Shown here piece by piece: positions 34,076 to 43,359 of a stretch of 64,000 nt of DNA. The stretch spans positions 186,001 through 250,000 of the forward strand of contig JAFKKG010000014.1 in the NCBI GenBank assembly GCA_017305715.1. Reading direction: 5' to 3'. A program made the position numbers and the translations under genes. Source of the DNA: Hyphomicrobiales bacterium. Lineage in GTDB: Bacteria; Pseudomonadota; Alphaproteobacteria; Rhizobiales; Xanthobacteraceae. Within the stretch, counting starts at the first letter, position 1; the number at the start of each line of letters is the position of its first letter. The notes beneath the pieces were generated by a model that ran no database searches, was not told where the DNA came from, and worked only from the letters and a program-made list of their open reading frames with translations.

Positions 34076-36277
34076 CTAACGCCTGAGCACGGCGATGGTA
34101 CGGCTGTTGAAGCTCAATCGCTCCGCCAGGACGGAAACGAAATAGGTCAGCAATTTGTAGCTCAGCTCGGGATGTTCGGCCTTGATGGCTTCGAACTGTT
34201 GCCGGTTCAGCACATAGAGCACGCTGGAAGTTTCGGCCTGGATGGTCGCGCTGCGCGGCGCGTGCGCAACAAGCCCCATTTCGCCGATCGTCGTATAGCG
34301 TCCCAGGCTCCGCAACCGTGTGAAGTGTCCCTCTTCATCCGCCATCATGATCCCGATGCGCCCATCCACGATGAAGAGCATCGAGTCGGCGTCGTCGCCG
34401 ACGCGGGCGATGATGTCGCCGGCTTCGACCTCGAGGCGCTGGCAGTGGCGGATCAATTCCTCGGCGTCATCCTCGCTACCCAGAATTTGGGTGAACCAGT
34501 CGCGCAGATTGGCTTCCTCGTGCTCCAGCCCCTGGTGCTGGGCGATGATCTCGTTCTCGCATCGCTCCAGGGCATGATCCAGATCTGGAGCCACGTTTAC
34601 TTCGTCTGAGATGAATTCGCTCGACCGCAGGACCGTCTCGACCATGGCCGACATGTGAACCAGCACCAGCTTCACGCCCAAATCATGGGCGCGGCGCTTG
34701 ATCTGCGCAAAACTGTAGGCAGCGGAGGAATCGATGCCGGTGACAAGCTTGAAATCGAAGACGAGATAGCGGCACTCCGGATGATCCGCGAGCAGCGTCT
34801 TGACGTGCTGGTAAAGTCCGTTTGCCGATCCGAAGAACAGATAACTCTGCAAATTGAGGCCGCGGATCTTTCCGCCGTGGGCGGTGAGGACTTCCTGATC
34901 GTCGCGGGAGCGATCCAGCGAGCTGCGATATTCGGCGCCGTCGAAACTGTACTTGATCGTTTCGACACGCGCCGCGCTCAGCGCGAAGGTGGCGCAGCCG
35001 ATCACGACGCCGATCAGAACGCCGGCGACGAAGCCCCATTGCAGGATGATGACGATGATCGCCAGCAGCGACACATATTCGGTCCTGGTCAGGCGCCGCC
35101 AGGATTCGATGGTCCATTTGTGCAGCTGGTCTGCGCCCAGATAGAGCAGCAGGCCGCCGAGCACGAATTTCGGCATGTAGCCGAGCAGGACAGGCGCGAC
35201 CGCCAGCATCAGCGCCGAGACCGCGGCCACCGTCAGGCCGGAAAGCCGGCCGGTCCCGCCGCTGTTGAAGTTGAGGATGGTGCGGCTGACCGAGATGCAG
35301 CCGGGATAGCCGCCAAACGCGCCCGACAGGATGTTGGCGAAACCGGCGACGTTCAATTCCCGCTCGAGATTGGCCTCGCGGTGCGCGGCAACCTCGATGC
35401 CTGCGGTGTTGAACAGCGTGCTCGACGCCGCGACAAAGATGACGGCGACGAGATTGCCGAGCAGATCGGGCAAGGCGTGCCAGGGATATTGCGCGATATT
35501 GGCCGCACTCCACGGCAACAGGAAGCTGACGTCCGGCGGCGGTTGAAATGTCCATCCAGAGGCCTGCGCACCGGCCACGGTAAAGCCCGCCAGCTGAAAG
35601 ACGATATGCGCAATGATCACGCCTCCGACCAGCATGGCCGGCAGGCCAACCCGCGTGCGGCTGCGGTGCCAGGTCAGATACAGGGCCAGCGCCATGGCGC
35701 AGGCCGCCGCCAATTCGGACAAGGTCAGGATGTTGGCGAACCGGTCGAGCGTGGCCCATTGCAGGCGATAGCCGGTGATGACGCGGATTGCTCCCAGGAT
35801 GATCAGGCATGCCGTTGCCCCGAGAAACCCGCCCACGACGGGATACGGCACGTAGCGGATGGCGCGCCCCATCCGCGTCACCCCGAAGCCGCACAGCACG
35901 ATCCCGGTGACGATGGCAGAAAGACCCAGTGTCATCAGCGTCGGCGCCAGCACGGGCGCCGAAGCATTGCCGGCGAGGATGTGTTCGACCAGGGACGACG
36001 CCAATATTCCGGTCATCGCGGCCGTCGAATTTTCGGGGGCTGCGATGGCGAACGGGAACGAGCTTCCGGCCGCGACGACCGCGGCGAGGATGGCCGAGGA
36101 GATGAAGGTCGCGGCGATGCCGTAGCCGAGATAGGGCGCCAGCGGTCCGGTGAAAATCAGCAGCGAATAGGACAGGCCAAAGGTAATCGTCAGGACACTG
36201 GCGGCGCTGCCGCCGAGAATGTCATTGAAAGCACTCCGAACCAACTCCGGTTCGGCTCTGAGAGATCGGCTGACCAC
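34076..36277 (-). CDS. SulP-family anion transporter with STAS and cyclic-nucleotide-binding domains
   Basis: A 733-residue fusion. Residues about 15-430 are the SulP/SLC26 membrane domain with 12-14 hydrophobic segments (ITFGLSYSLLIFTGPLAPYL, FGGYPGCISVSRTILNFNSG). Residues about 455-570 are a STAS domain (YLFFGSANGLYQHVKTLLAD, VFDFKLVTGIDSSAAYSFAQ, where the Ser-Ser is the usual phosphoacceptor area). Residues about 605-725 are a cNMP-binding (Crp-like) domain (EVEAGDIIARVGDDADSMLF, IGEMGLVAHAPRSATIQAET). Anion transport may thus be gated by a nucleotide or phosphorylation. The frame starts with GTG at 36277; a TTG 11 codons on is possible. Substrate (sulfate, bicarbonate, dicarboxylate) cannot be read. 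Confidence 0.9.
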   Translation of the reverse strand: MVSRSLRAEPELVRSAFNDILGGSAASVLTITFGLSYSLLIFTGPLAPYLGYGIAATFISSAILAAVVAAGSSFPFAIAAPENSTAAMTGILASSLVEHILAGNASAPVLAPTLMTLGLSAIVTGIVLCGFGVTRMGRAIRYVPYPVVGGFLGATACLIILGAIRVITGYRLQWATLDRFANILTLSELAAACAMALALYLTWHRSRTRVGLPAMLVGGVIIAHIVFQLAGFTVAGAQASGWTFQPPPDVSFLLPWSAANIAQYPWHALPDLLGNLVAVIFVAASSTLFNTAGIEVAAHREANLERELNVAGFANILSGAFGGYPGCISVSRTILNFNSGGTGRLSGLTVAAVSALMLAVAPVLLGYMPKFVLGGLLLYLGADQLHKWTIESWRRLTRTEYVSLLAIIVIILQWGFVAGVLIGVVIGCATFALSAARVETIKYSFDGAEYRSSLDRSRDDQEVLTAHGGKIRGLNLQSYLFFGSANGLYQHVKTLLADHPECRYLVFDFKLVTGIDSSAAYSFAQIKRRAHDLGVKLVLVHMSAMVETVLRSSEFISDEVNVAPDLDHALERCENEIIAQHQGLEHEEANLRDWFTQILGSEDDAEELIRHCQRLEVEAGDIIARVGDDADSMLFIVDGRIGIMMADEEGHFTRLRSLGRYTTIGEMGLVAHAPRSATIQAETSSVLYVLNRQQFEAIKAEHPELSYKLLTYFVSVLAERLSFNSRTIAVLRR

Positions 36278-36368
36278 GCGACACGTACCTCTGGCTCCCA
36301 GTGGTAGAGACCGCCGCGCGCGACGACAACATCATTTTTCCGACCGGCGCGGCGGCGCGGTGCGCCGG

Positions 36369-37175
36369 TCAGTCGTTGTCCATATCTCCCCCGAATGCGC
36401 CGTGGCGGCCGATGCCGGACGCAAATCGTGCGGCGCCCGAGAGGGTTTCGCCGGACGCGATCACCTTCAGCCCGCCACGCATCTCGTTGGCGATCGCCTC
36501 TTTCTCCTCGAGGTCCCATTGCCGCAGCGCCGACAGCCGGTCGGCGCGCATGCAGGTCTGCGGGAAGGCTGCGATTTCCCGCGCCAGCGCGATCGCACGC
36601 GCGCACGCTTCGCCTCGGCCGACGACGCGATTGGCAAGGCCCATGCGAAAGGCCTCCTGCGCGCCGACCGGGCGCCCGGTGAGAATCAAATCGATGGCCT
36701 GGGAATGACCGATCAGCCGCGGCAGGCGGATGGTACCGAGGTCGATCAGCGGCACGCCGAATCTGCGGCAGAAGATGCCGAAGGTGGCGTCCTCGGCGAC
36801 GACGCGCATGTCGGCCCACAGCGCCAGTTCCATGCCGCCGGCCACCGCAAAGCCTTCCACGGCGGCGATCACGGGCTTTGACAGCCGCAGCCGGCTCGGG
36901 CCCATCGGTGCAATCGAGTCGTGGCCGCCGATCTCGCGCTTCTTGTTGGGATCGCCCGCCGCCACTGCCTTGAGGTCGGCGCCGGCGCAGAAATAGCCGC
37001 CAGTGCCGGTGAACACCGCGACCGATGCCGCTTCGTCGGCGTCGAACGCGAGAAAGGCATCGTAGAGTTTGCGCGCGGTCGCGCCATCGACGGCGTTGCG
37101 GCAATGCGGACGGTTGATGGAAACGATGGTCACCGGTCCATCGCGCTCGACGAGTACAGCATCGGCTTCGGTCAT
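36369..37175 (-). CDS. Enoyl-CoA hydratase/isomerase family protein
   Basis: A 268-residue crotonase-fold enzyme. The oxyanion-hole strands are FTGTGGYFCAGADLKAVAAG and IAAVEGFAVAGGMELALWAD. The first catalytic Glu of hydratases would lie in MELALWADMRV, and the second position (FGIFCRRFGVPLIDLGTIRL) lacks the usual Glu, so the reaction may be isomerase- or hydrolase-type. The N-terminus VTIVSINRPHCRNAVDGATA is typical. The ATG at 37175 is used. It lies 13 bp after the GNAT gene on the same strand, so they are probably co-transcribed. Confidence 0.9.
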   Translation of the reverse strand: MTEADAVLVERDGPVTIVSINRPHCRNAVDGATARKLYDAFLAFDADEAASVAVFTGTGGYFCAGADLKAVAAGDPNKKREIGGHDSIAPMGPSRLRLSKPVIAAVEGFAVAGGMELALWADMRVVAEDATFGIFCRRFGVPLIDLGTIRLPRLIGHSQAIDLILTGRPVGAQEAFRMGLANRVVGRGEACARAIALAREIAAFPQTCMRADRLSALRQWDLEEKEAIANEMRGGLKVIASGETLSGAARFASGIGRHGAFGGDMDND

Positions 37176-37188
37176 GGCATCCTCTCCG

Positions 37189-37725
37189 CTAGTTTGGCTG
37201 GATCGTGTCGGCCTGTCGCTCGATCACCCAACGGTTGACCGCCTGGTGGAAATTGAGTGGTCCCGGCACGGTCATGTGGGTCTTGAGGTATTTGAAGCCG
37301 GCCTTCTGCAGCGTCCGGTTCGGCGCGACGTTGAAGGCGTTCGGCTCGCAGAACAGCCGCTTGAGTTTCAGTCGCTGGAAGTAGATGTCGACACTGCGCC
37401 GCACGCATTCGGCGCCGATACCTTGATGCCTGCGCTCCGGCTCGACCACGTGCAGATGCATGTTGGCCTGCTCGCCATACCGAATCTTGTCGGCGGTGGA
37501 AAAGCCGATCGTCCCGTCGCCCGACAGCCAGATCAGCAGAACGATATTTTTCTGCTCGACCGGCAGCGCGCATTGGTGCCGAAGGCGCTCGCGCCAGCTT
37601 TCCGCCGTGGGCAGGCGCGTGGGATCAACACCAAGGGTTTCGAGATGCTCCGGCGTCGATGTCTGGAAGTAATCGATGATGACGTCCACTTCCGTGTCAG
37701 TCATCTCCCTCACCGCCAACGTCAT
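37189..37725 (-). CDS. GNAT family N-acetyltransferase
   Basis: A 178-residue acetyltransferase of the RimJ/RimL-like group. The central strand MHLHVVEPERRHQGIGAECV carries the acetyl-CoA loop (RRHQGIG), followed by RRSVDIYFQRLKLKRLFCEP and the C-terminal NRTLQKAGFKYLKTH that closes the fold. The ATG at 37725 has GGGAGAAG upstream and is preferred over the ATG at 37743. Substrate unknown. It is followed after 13 bp by the enoyl-CoA hydratase gene. Confidence 0.85.
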   Translation of the reverse strand: MTLAVREMTDTEVDVIIDYFQTSTPEHLETLGVDPTRLPTAESWRERLRHQCALPVEQKNIVLLIWLSGDGTIGFSTADKIRYGEQANMHLHVVEPERRHQGIGAECVRRSVDIYFQRLKLKRLFCEPNAFNVAPNRTLQKAGFKYLKTHMTVPGPLNFHQAVNRWVIERQADTIQPN

Positions 37726-37831
37726 CGGCTTCTCCCGCTTCACGCGGCCCGTTCGAAGGCCATATCTTGCGGGGGCGAGCCTAGCGTCTTGTGCCGGTCA
37801 ATGCCATCGCAAGCGACGGCCCCGCACCGCG

Positions 37832-38746
37832 TCAGATCTTCAACTCACTCCCCGTCACCCGGCGATACGCTTCCAGATAGCGCTTGCTGGTGGCGTCGAC
37901 GACGCTGGCGGGGAGCGGCGGTGGCGGGGCGTCGCCGTTCCAGCGGCCAGCGCGGCGCTCAGTGTCGAGGTAATCGCGCAGCGGCTGTTTGTCGAAACTC
38001 GGCTGCGGCTGGCCAGGCTTGTAGACGTCGACCGCCCAGAACCGAGAACTGTCAGGGGTCATCACCTCGTCGATCAGGATGATGCGGCCATCGCCGTCGC
38101 GGCCGAATTCGAATTTGGTGTCGGCGATGATGATGCCTTGCCGGCGGCTGATCTTTTCGCCGAAATCGTAGACCGTGCGCGCCATGCGCTCGAGCGTCTG
38201 TGCGACGTCGGCACCGAGGATCTCACGCACGCGCGCGATGGTGATGTTCTCGTCATGGCCGGTCTCGGCCTTGGTTGCCGGGCTGAAGATCGATGGCTCG
38301 AGCTTCTCGCTCTCGACCAGACCCGCCGCGAGCTTCTCGCCGGCGAGCGTGCCGGACGCGGCATATTCTTTCCAGGCCGAGCCCGAGATGTAGCCGCGGA
38401 TCACACATTCGACGGGGAAGACGGTGGTACGCCGGCACAGCATCGCGCGTCCAACGATGTCGGCGCGATGGCCCTTCAGCGCGGGCACCTGCGCAATGAT
38501 CTCGTCGGCATCGGCGCTGATCATGTGATGCGGCACCACGTCGGCGAGCTGGCGGAACCACCACGCGCTGATTTGCGTGAGCACCGCGCCCTTCATCGGA
38601 ATGGTTTCGGCCATCACGACGTCGAAGGCGCTGATGCGGTCGGTGGTGAGCAGCAGCACGCGGTCGTCGCCGACGGCATAGATATCGCGGACCTTGCCGC
38701 GGCCGATCCGTGGCAGGGGCAAATCGCTGGCGAGCATCGCGTTCAT
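37832..38746 (-). CDS. purC: Phosphoribosylaminoimidazole-succinocarboxamide synthase
   Basis: PurC joins aspartate to CAIR with ATP in purine biosynthesis. The 304-residue length matches the longer SAICAR-synthase type of alphaproteobacteria and eukaryotes. Signatures: [60 protein letters not shown], and [15 protein letters not shown] with [11 protein letters not shown] before it. The start is the ATG at 38746; another ATG three codons later (MLASDLPL) is possible. It is followed after 106 bp by the GNAT/hydratase pair and preceded by the pirin gene on the same strand. No other pur genes are nearby. Confidence 0.95.
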   Translation of the reverse strand: MNAMLASDLPLPRIGRGKVRDIYAVGDDRVLLLTTDRISAFDVVMAETIPMKGAVLTQISAWWFRQLADVVPHHMISADADEIIAQVPALKGHRADIVGRAMLCRRTTVFPVECVIRGYISGSAWKEYAASGTLAGEKLAAGLVESEKLEPSIFSPATKAETGHDENITIARVREILGADVAQTLERMARTVYDFGEKISRRQGIIIADTKFEFGRDGDGRIILIDEVMTPDSSRFWAVDVYKPGQPQPSFDKQPLRDYLDTERRAGRWNGDAPPPPLPASVVDATSKRYLEAYRRVTGSELKI

Positions 38747-38819
38747 TCTGGTCTTGCTTTCGAGGGGCGCGCCCGCGGCGGACGCCCGGGCGCTGGAGCT
38801 GTGATCAAGCAGGGATAGC

Positions 38820-39737
38820 TCACTCCGGCAGCGGAATGAACTCGTGTTCGTGGGGGACATGGGCAAAACGGCCGGTTTTCCAGTCCTGTTTGGCCTGTTC
38901 GATGCGCTCCTTGCTGGAGGAAACAAAATTCCACCAGACATGGCGCGGGCCCTCCAACGCGTCGCCGCCGAGGAACATCATCCGCGTCGGCTTGATCGCC
39001 TTCACCGTGATGCGGTCGCCCGGCCGGAAGATCAGCAGGCGCGGCGCCTCATAACGCTCGTTGGCGATCTCGACCTCGCCGTCGACCACATAGATCGCGC
39101 GCTCTTCATGGTCGGCATCGAGCGGCACGCTGGTGCCGGCTGCGGCCGTCACCTCGGTATAGAACCACGGCGATACCATCGTGACCGGCGATTTCACGCC
39201 AAAGCTGCTGCCTGCGATGATGCGCGCGGTGAAGCCGCCATCCCTAACCGTCGGCAGGCTTTCGGCGGCGTAGTGCTGGAACGACGGCGTGATTTCCTCA
39301 GAACCTTTCGGCAGCGCGATCCAGCTTTGCAGACCCAGCATCTTCTGCCCGTCGCGGCGCTGGACGTCGGGCGTGCGCTCGGAATGCGCGATGCCGCGGC
39401 CGGCGGTCATCAAATTCATCGCGCCGGGCTGGATTTCCTGGATATTGCCCTCGCTGTCGCGGTGCATGATCGAGCCGTCGAACAGATAGGTCACGGTGGC
39501 GAGCCCGATATGCGGATGCGGGCGGACGTCCATGCCCTTGCCGGCCATGAACTGCACCGGCCCGAAATGATCGAAGAAGATGAAGGGCCCGACCATCTGC
39601 CGCTTGCCATGCGGCAGCGCGCGCCGCACCTCAAACCCGTCGCCGAGATCGCGGGTGCGCGGTACGATGATCAGTTCGAGCGCGTCGCAGGTTTTGGGAT
39701 CGCCGAGCACGGGATCGTTGGAGGGTTGCCAACTCAT
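38820..39737 (-). CDS. Pirin family protein
   Basis: A 305-residue bicupin. The N-terminal domain has the pirin iron ligands in [20 protein letters not shown] (His-x-His) followed by IMHRDSEGN and [14 protein letters not shown], and the [14 protein letters not shown] opening is diagnostic. The C-terminal pirin_C domain (about 180-290) includes [20 protein letters not shown]. Some bacterial pirins have quercetinase activity or bind metabolic enzymes; the role here is open. Start is the ATG at 39737 ([14 protein letters not shown]) with AGGAGTTTCTC upstream. It is probably in one unit with purC, 73 bp downstream. Confidence 0.92.
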   Translation of the reverse strand: MSWQPSNDPVLGDPKTCDALELIIVPRTRDLGDGFEVRRALPHGKRQMVGPFIFFDHFGPVQFMAGKGMDVRPHPHIGLATVTYLFDGSIMHRDSEGNIQEIQPGAMNLMTAGRGIAHSERTPDVQRRDGQKMLGLQSWIALPKGSEEITPSFQHYAAESLPTVRDGGFTARIIAGSSFGVKSPVTMVSPWFYTEVTAAAGTSVPLDADHEERAIYVVDGEVEIANERYEAPRLLIFRPGDRITVKAIKPTRMMFLGGDALEGPRHVWWNFVSSSKERIEQAKQDWKTGRFAHVPHEHEFIPLPE

Positions 39738-39803
39738 GAGAAACTCCTGTGTGTTTGCGGCGACCATAGCAGGATTTGCCCAGTGTCGTCCAAACACACT
39801 ATC

Positions 39804-39926
39804 GTCGTCCCTGCGAACGCAGGGGCCCATACTCCGCGGCGCCCATTGTGATAGACGGTGTTCGAGACTGTGCCTCAATGCAAGATATCGCGTATGCGTC
39901 CCTGCGTTCGCGGGGCGACATGGGAG
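39804..39926. repeat. Inverted-repeat element (GTCGTCCCTGCGAACGCAGGG type)
   Basis: The left arm begins GTCGTCCCTGCGAACGCAGG at 39804 and continues to CCCATACTCCGCGGC; the right part ends CGTCCCTGCGTTCGCGGGGC, GACATGGG near 39926. The outer hairpin and CCCATAC-CCGCGG module match the element at 63410-63534 and the lone hairpin at 32952. It fills the gap between the divergent pirin and acetyltransferase genes and so may overlap their promoters. Confidence 0.7.
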
Positions 39927-39940
39927 AATGAGGAACCACC

Positions 39941-40507
39941 ATGATCCCTCCACTCAAGCCGGGCGCCAGACTGATGCGGGCCGATGGCCCTTTCATCGAG
40001 ACGCCGCGGCTGATCCTGCGGCCGTGGCGCAGCAGCGACATTGCTCCAAATACGGCTATGCTGTCGGATCCCGATTCCGTGCGTTTCATCACGCCCGACG
40101 GCAAGGTGATCACCAGCGAGCAGGGTGGATGGCGCAATGCGGCCGTCATTGCCGGGCACTGGGCGCTGCATGGATTCACCATGTTCGCGGTCGAGGAAAG
40201 GTCGAGCGGCAAATATGTCGGACGGGTCGGACCGTTTTCGCCGCCGGAATGGCCGGGTTTCGAGGTCGGCTGGGGCATCGCTCCGGAATACCGCGGGAAG
40301 GGGTATGCGGTGGAAGCGGCGCGGGCGTCGATCGACTGGGTGTTTGCCACCTTCGAGATCGATGAGATCGTCCATTGCATCGATGATGTGAATACGGCGT
40401 CGCAGGCCGTCGCGCGGCGGCTCGGTGCGCGCAAGGATCGGAAGGCGGTGCTGCTCGGCAAGCCTACCGATATCTGGGTGACCTCGCGCGGGTCATGGCA
40501 ACGCTAG
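39941..40507 (+). CDS. GNAT family N-acetyltransferase (RimJ/RimL-like)
   Basis: A 188-residue acetyltransferase. The RimJ/RimL-like opening is IETPRLILRPWRSSDIAPNT, the acetyl-CoA-binding strand and loop are VGWGIAPEYRGKGYAVEAAR, and the closing segment is IDDVNTASQAVARRLGARKD. It may acetylate an amino group on a protein or small molecule; nothing nearby names the substrate. The ATG at 39941 follows GAGGAACCACC. Transcribed alone, 78 bp before the membrane AraC regulator. Confidence 0.88.
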   Translation: MIPPLKPGARLMRADGPFIETPRLILRPWRSSDIAPNTAMLSDPDSVRFITPDGKVITSEQGGWRNAAVIAGHWALHGFTMFAVEERSSGKYVGRVGPFSPPEWPGFEVGWGIAPEYRGKGYAVEAARASIDWVFATFEIDEIVHCIDDVNTASQAVARRLGARKDRKAVLLGKPTDIWVTSRGSWQR

Positions 40508-40584
40508 ATGCCAAGCCCAAAATTGAACTGGTTGCCGATCTGCATTAGATTTCAGCGGCGCATGATCGCGCGGAGCGGGCTCAC

Positions 40585-41652
40585 GTGATGCTGCTTCCTA
40601 ACCTCGACATCGCCTTGCGCGGCGCCACCGTGGCGCTGCTGCTGGTGCTGGCCGCGTCGCTGTTTCGCGGCTTCGGCGCCGTGCTTGCAGGGCGGCTGGC
40701 GGCGGCTTTCGCAGTGGGGTCGGCGGCGCATGCCGTGAGCTATTCGATCGGCGCGACCGCGCCGGTGTCGATTTGGCACGCGCCGCTGATCGCGCTGTCG
40801 ACCGGCAATGTCGTGGTGTTCTGGCTGTTTACCCGCGCGCTGTTCGACGAGGCGTTCAGATGGCGCTGGTGGCATGCGCTGGTCTGGGCTGTTGTCGCCG
40901 CCTTCAGCTTTGTCAATTGCATGTGGATCGCGCCGGCATCCGGTGCGCGGCTTTCGATCATCGCGGTCAATCTGGTCGCGCTTGGTTTCATCGCTTTGGC
41001 GGTCACACAGACGATCGCCTCATGGCCGGCGGATCTGGTCGAGCGCCGCCGGGGTGTCCGCGTTTTCATCGTCAGCGCCGCCGCGATCTATGGCGGCATC
41101 AATGCCGTATTGCAGATATTGATGCCCGGCGGTCAGCCGGTTGAACTCGTCAACACCGTAAATTCCGCCGTTCTGGCCGGCGTGGTGGCGGCGATCTCCT
41201 ACGCGATGATGCGCGTCGATGGCGCCGATCTGTTTCCGGCGGCATCTCAACTCGCGCCGGTGACGATCGCACCGGCTCTGATTGTTGCGGAGGATACGCA
41301 GGATCAAAAACTGATCGATGCCTTGATGCGGCTGATGGGTGATGAGCGCATCTATCGCCACGACAACATCACCATCGGCACGCTCGCGACCAAACTGGGA
41401 ATCCCCGAATACAAATTGCGCCGGCTGATCAACCAGCGGCTCGGCTACCGCAATTTCAACGTGTTCCTCAACAATCACCGGATCGAGGAGGCGAAGGCCG
41501 CGCTCTCGGACCCGACGCAGGCCGAGGTGCCCGTGATCACCATTGCGATGGATGCCGGCTTCCAGTCGCTTGGCCCGTTCAACCGCGCCTTCAAGGCCAT
41601 CACCGGCGTGACCCCGACCGAGTACCGCCGGCAGAATGCTTCCGCGGTTTGA
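40585..41652 (+). CDS. AraC family regulator with N-terminal membrane domain
   Basis: A 355-residue protein. Residues about 5-215 contain six or seven hydrophobic helices (ALRGATVALLLVLAASLFRG, STGNVVVFWLFTRALFDEAF, ALVWAVVAAFSFVNCMWIAP, IIAVNLVALGFIALAVTQTI, VFIVSAAAIYGGINAVLQIL), so the sensor sits in the inner membrane. Residues about 245-350 are an AraC DNA-binding domain (ITIGTLATKLGIPEYKLRRL and VPVITIAMDAGFQSLGPFNR, ending TGVTPTEYRR). It would act as a one-component membrane sensor. The frame starts GTG then ATG (40585/40588) with GGAG upstream. The serine hydrolase gene that follows on the same strand is a possible target. Confidence 0.88.
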   Translation: MMLLPNLDIALRGATVALLLVLAASLFRGFGAVLAGRLAAAFAVGSAAHAVSYSIGATAPVSIWHAPLIALSTGNVVVFWLFTRALFDEAFRWRWWHALVWAVVAAFSFVNCMWIAPASGARLSIIAVNLVALGFIALAVTQTIASWPADLVERRRGVRVFIVSAAAIYGGINAVLQILMPGGQPVELVNTVNSAVLAGVVAAISYAMMRVDGADLFPAASQLAPVTIAPALIVAEDTQDQKLIDALMRLMGDERIYRHDNITIGTLATKLGIPEYKLRRLINQRLGYRNFNVFLNNHRIEEAKAALSDPTQAEVPVITIAMDAGFQSLGPFNRAFKAITGVTPTEYRRQNASAV

Positions 41653-41862
41653 TCTCTGCGCGCTTCCCCTTCTCCCCACAAGGGGACACGGAAGAGGGAG
41701 CCCATCGGCTAATCTGCATATCTTTGTAATAGCTTCATAATTTCAAAATCGGCGAGGCCTCGCCAATTCCGGCCAACCCGATTTTCAAATCCGGCGAGCC
41801 GCCGGCGGCCCGCTTCGCCAACGTGGCCGGCAACGCGCTCATGCGTCATGCCGGAGGCCAAT

Positions 41863-43299
41863 GTGACCAGACGAAACCTGCTGCTCATTCTCGCGACCAC
41901 GACCGCCCTGAGCGCGCTGGCGCTCTCCGCTGCATGGGCGCGCGACGTCCCCAAGGTCGCTACCGGCTTCGTCGCCAATATCCTGTGCTCGGAGACCTTC
42001 GTGTCCGGCCAGCAGCCCGACCGGATCTTTCGCGAGACCACCGCCGCGATGCCCGGCGCCAGCCTGATCGCCTGGGCGATGGACTATCACGTCGACCGGT
42101 CGCGGAAGGAAACCACGGTCACGCTCCTCGGCCTCAGTCGCAGCCACGCGGTCTATCGCGAAGGTTTGGGGTGCCATCTCGATCACGGCACCGCCGTGGC
42201 CGATATCGCGGTGCCCCCTGCCGATGCCAAATCATCGCCCGCGCTGTTGCCCGAGGTCGCCGGGCCTTCGGTGGTCACGCCTGCCAATCCGCAATTGGCT
42301 GATGCGCTCGACCGCGCCTTTGCCGAACCCGAACAGCGGCCGATCCGTGCGACCAAGGCGATTGTGGTGCTGAAAAACGGTCACGTCATCGCGGAACGCT
42401 ATGCTGGGGGCTACGGCATCGACACGCCGATTCTCGGCTTCTCCGCGACCAAGTCGGTGATCTCGGCGCTGACAGGCATTCTCGTGCGCAAGGGCGCGCT
42501 GACGCTCGATCAGCCGGCGCCGATCGCGGCGTGGCAAGGCGCCGACGATCCCAGGCGTGCGATCACGGTCGATCATCTGCTGCGCCACACCGCGGGCCTT
42601 GCGCTCGGCAGTTCGCTGCAGGCCTCGCTCGGCTCGGCGTTCGAGCCCGTCAACCGGATGAAGTTCATGGTGTCGGATATGGCCAAATATGCGGAAAGCA
42701 TCGCGCTCGAAACGCAGCCGGGCAGCGCGTGGAATTACAACGACGGCAACACCATCATCCTCTCACACCTGATCCGCAACGCGGTGGGCGGTGAAGCTTC
42801 GGACCTGCTGCGGTTCGCGCAGGCCGAATTGTTCGGCCCGCTCGGTATGCGCAACGTGACGATAGAATTCGACGCGTCCGGCAATGCCGAAGGCTCGAGC
42901 CAGATGCTGGCGACCGCGCGCGACTGGGCGCGTTTTGGTCAGCTCTATCTCAACGACGGCGTGGCCGGCGGCAAGCGCATCCTGCCGGAGGGATGGGTGA
43001 AATATTCAGCCGCGCCGACGCCAAATGCCTGGGTCGGAATGGGCGCCGGCTTCTGGACCAATCTTGGCGACAGTTTTGGCGCCAATTATCGCGTCGCGCA
43101 CGGCTGGCCGCGCGATGCGTTCTTCGCCAAGGGCACGATCGGGCAATATGTGATCATCATCCCCAGCGAAAAGTTGGTCATCGTGCGGCTCGGCCGTTCG
43201 CCCAACGGGCCGCCGGAAGCCGACGGCGTGTTCAGGCTGGTGACTGACGTCGTTGCTGCGGCCGGCAATAAGAAGGCAAAACTGGCGCGGGGTAATTGA
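41863..43299 (+). CDS. Exported serine hydrolase, beta-lactamase fold
   Basis: A 478-residue exported class C beta-lactamase-like hydrolase. The N-terminus TRRNLLLILATTTALSALAL, ending SAAWARD, is a signal peptide with an Arg pair, possibly Tat type. The SxxK motif is LGFSATKSVISALTGILVRK and the YxN motif is SAWNYNDGNTIILSHLIRN. A DHLLRHTAGLALGSS segment is typical of esterase/PBP4-like members. Near the C-terminus KGTIGQYVIIIPSEKLVIVR takes the KTG position. I use the GTG at 41863 because GGAGG lies five bases upstream; an ATG at 41848 is possible. Likely a periplasmic esterase or peptidase, probably regulated with the upstream AraC gene. Confidence 0.86.
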   Translation: MTRRNLLLILATTTALSALALSAAWARDVPKVATGFVANILCSETFVSGQQPDRIFRETTAAMPGASLIAWAMDYHVDRSRKETTVTLLGLSRSHAVYREGLGCHLDHGTAVADIAVPPADAKSSPALLPEVAGPSVVTPANPQLADALDRAFAEPEQRPIRATKAIVVLKNGHVIAERYAGGYGIDTPILGFSATKSVISALTGILVRKGALTLDQPAPIAAWQGADDPRRAITVDHLLRHTAGLALGSSLQASLGSAFEPVNRMKFMVSDMAKYAESIALETQPGSAWNYNDGNTIILSHLIRNAVGGEASDLLRFAQAELFGPLGMRNVTIEFDASGNAEGSSQMLATARDWARFGQLYLNDGVAGGKRILPEGWVKYSAAPTPNAWVGMGAGFWTNLGDSFGANYRVAHGWPRDAFFAKGTIGQYVIIIPSEKLVIVRLGRSPNGPPEADGVFRLVTDVVAAAGNKKAKLARGN

Positions 43300-43313
43300 A
43301 GTGCTGCGGAGAA

Positions 43314-43342
43314 CCTTCCCTTCTCCCTTCGGGTGAGAAGGT
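43314..43342. repeat. Hairpin repeat between convergent genes
   Basis: CCTTCCCTTCTCCCTTCGGGTGAGAAGG forms a hairpin with arms CCTTCTCCC and GGGTGAGAAGG. It resembles one arm of the CCCTTCTCCCC-type element around the DUF559 gene. Lying between the ends of a plus-strand hydrolase gene and a minus-strand MmgE/PrpD gene, it may double as a bidirectional transcript end. Confidence 0.6.
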
Positions 43343-43359
43343 ACAGATGCCCGCCCGCT

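Noticed and set aside
34655-36307. A 550-codon plus-strand frame across the SulP gene
   Set aside because: It is antisense to a gene with clear SulP, STAS and cNMP motifs; the product is Asp/Arg/Gln-rich without domains.
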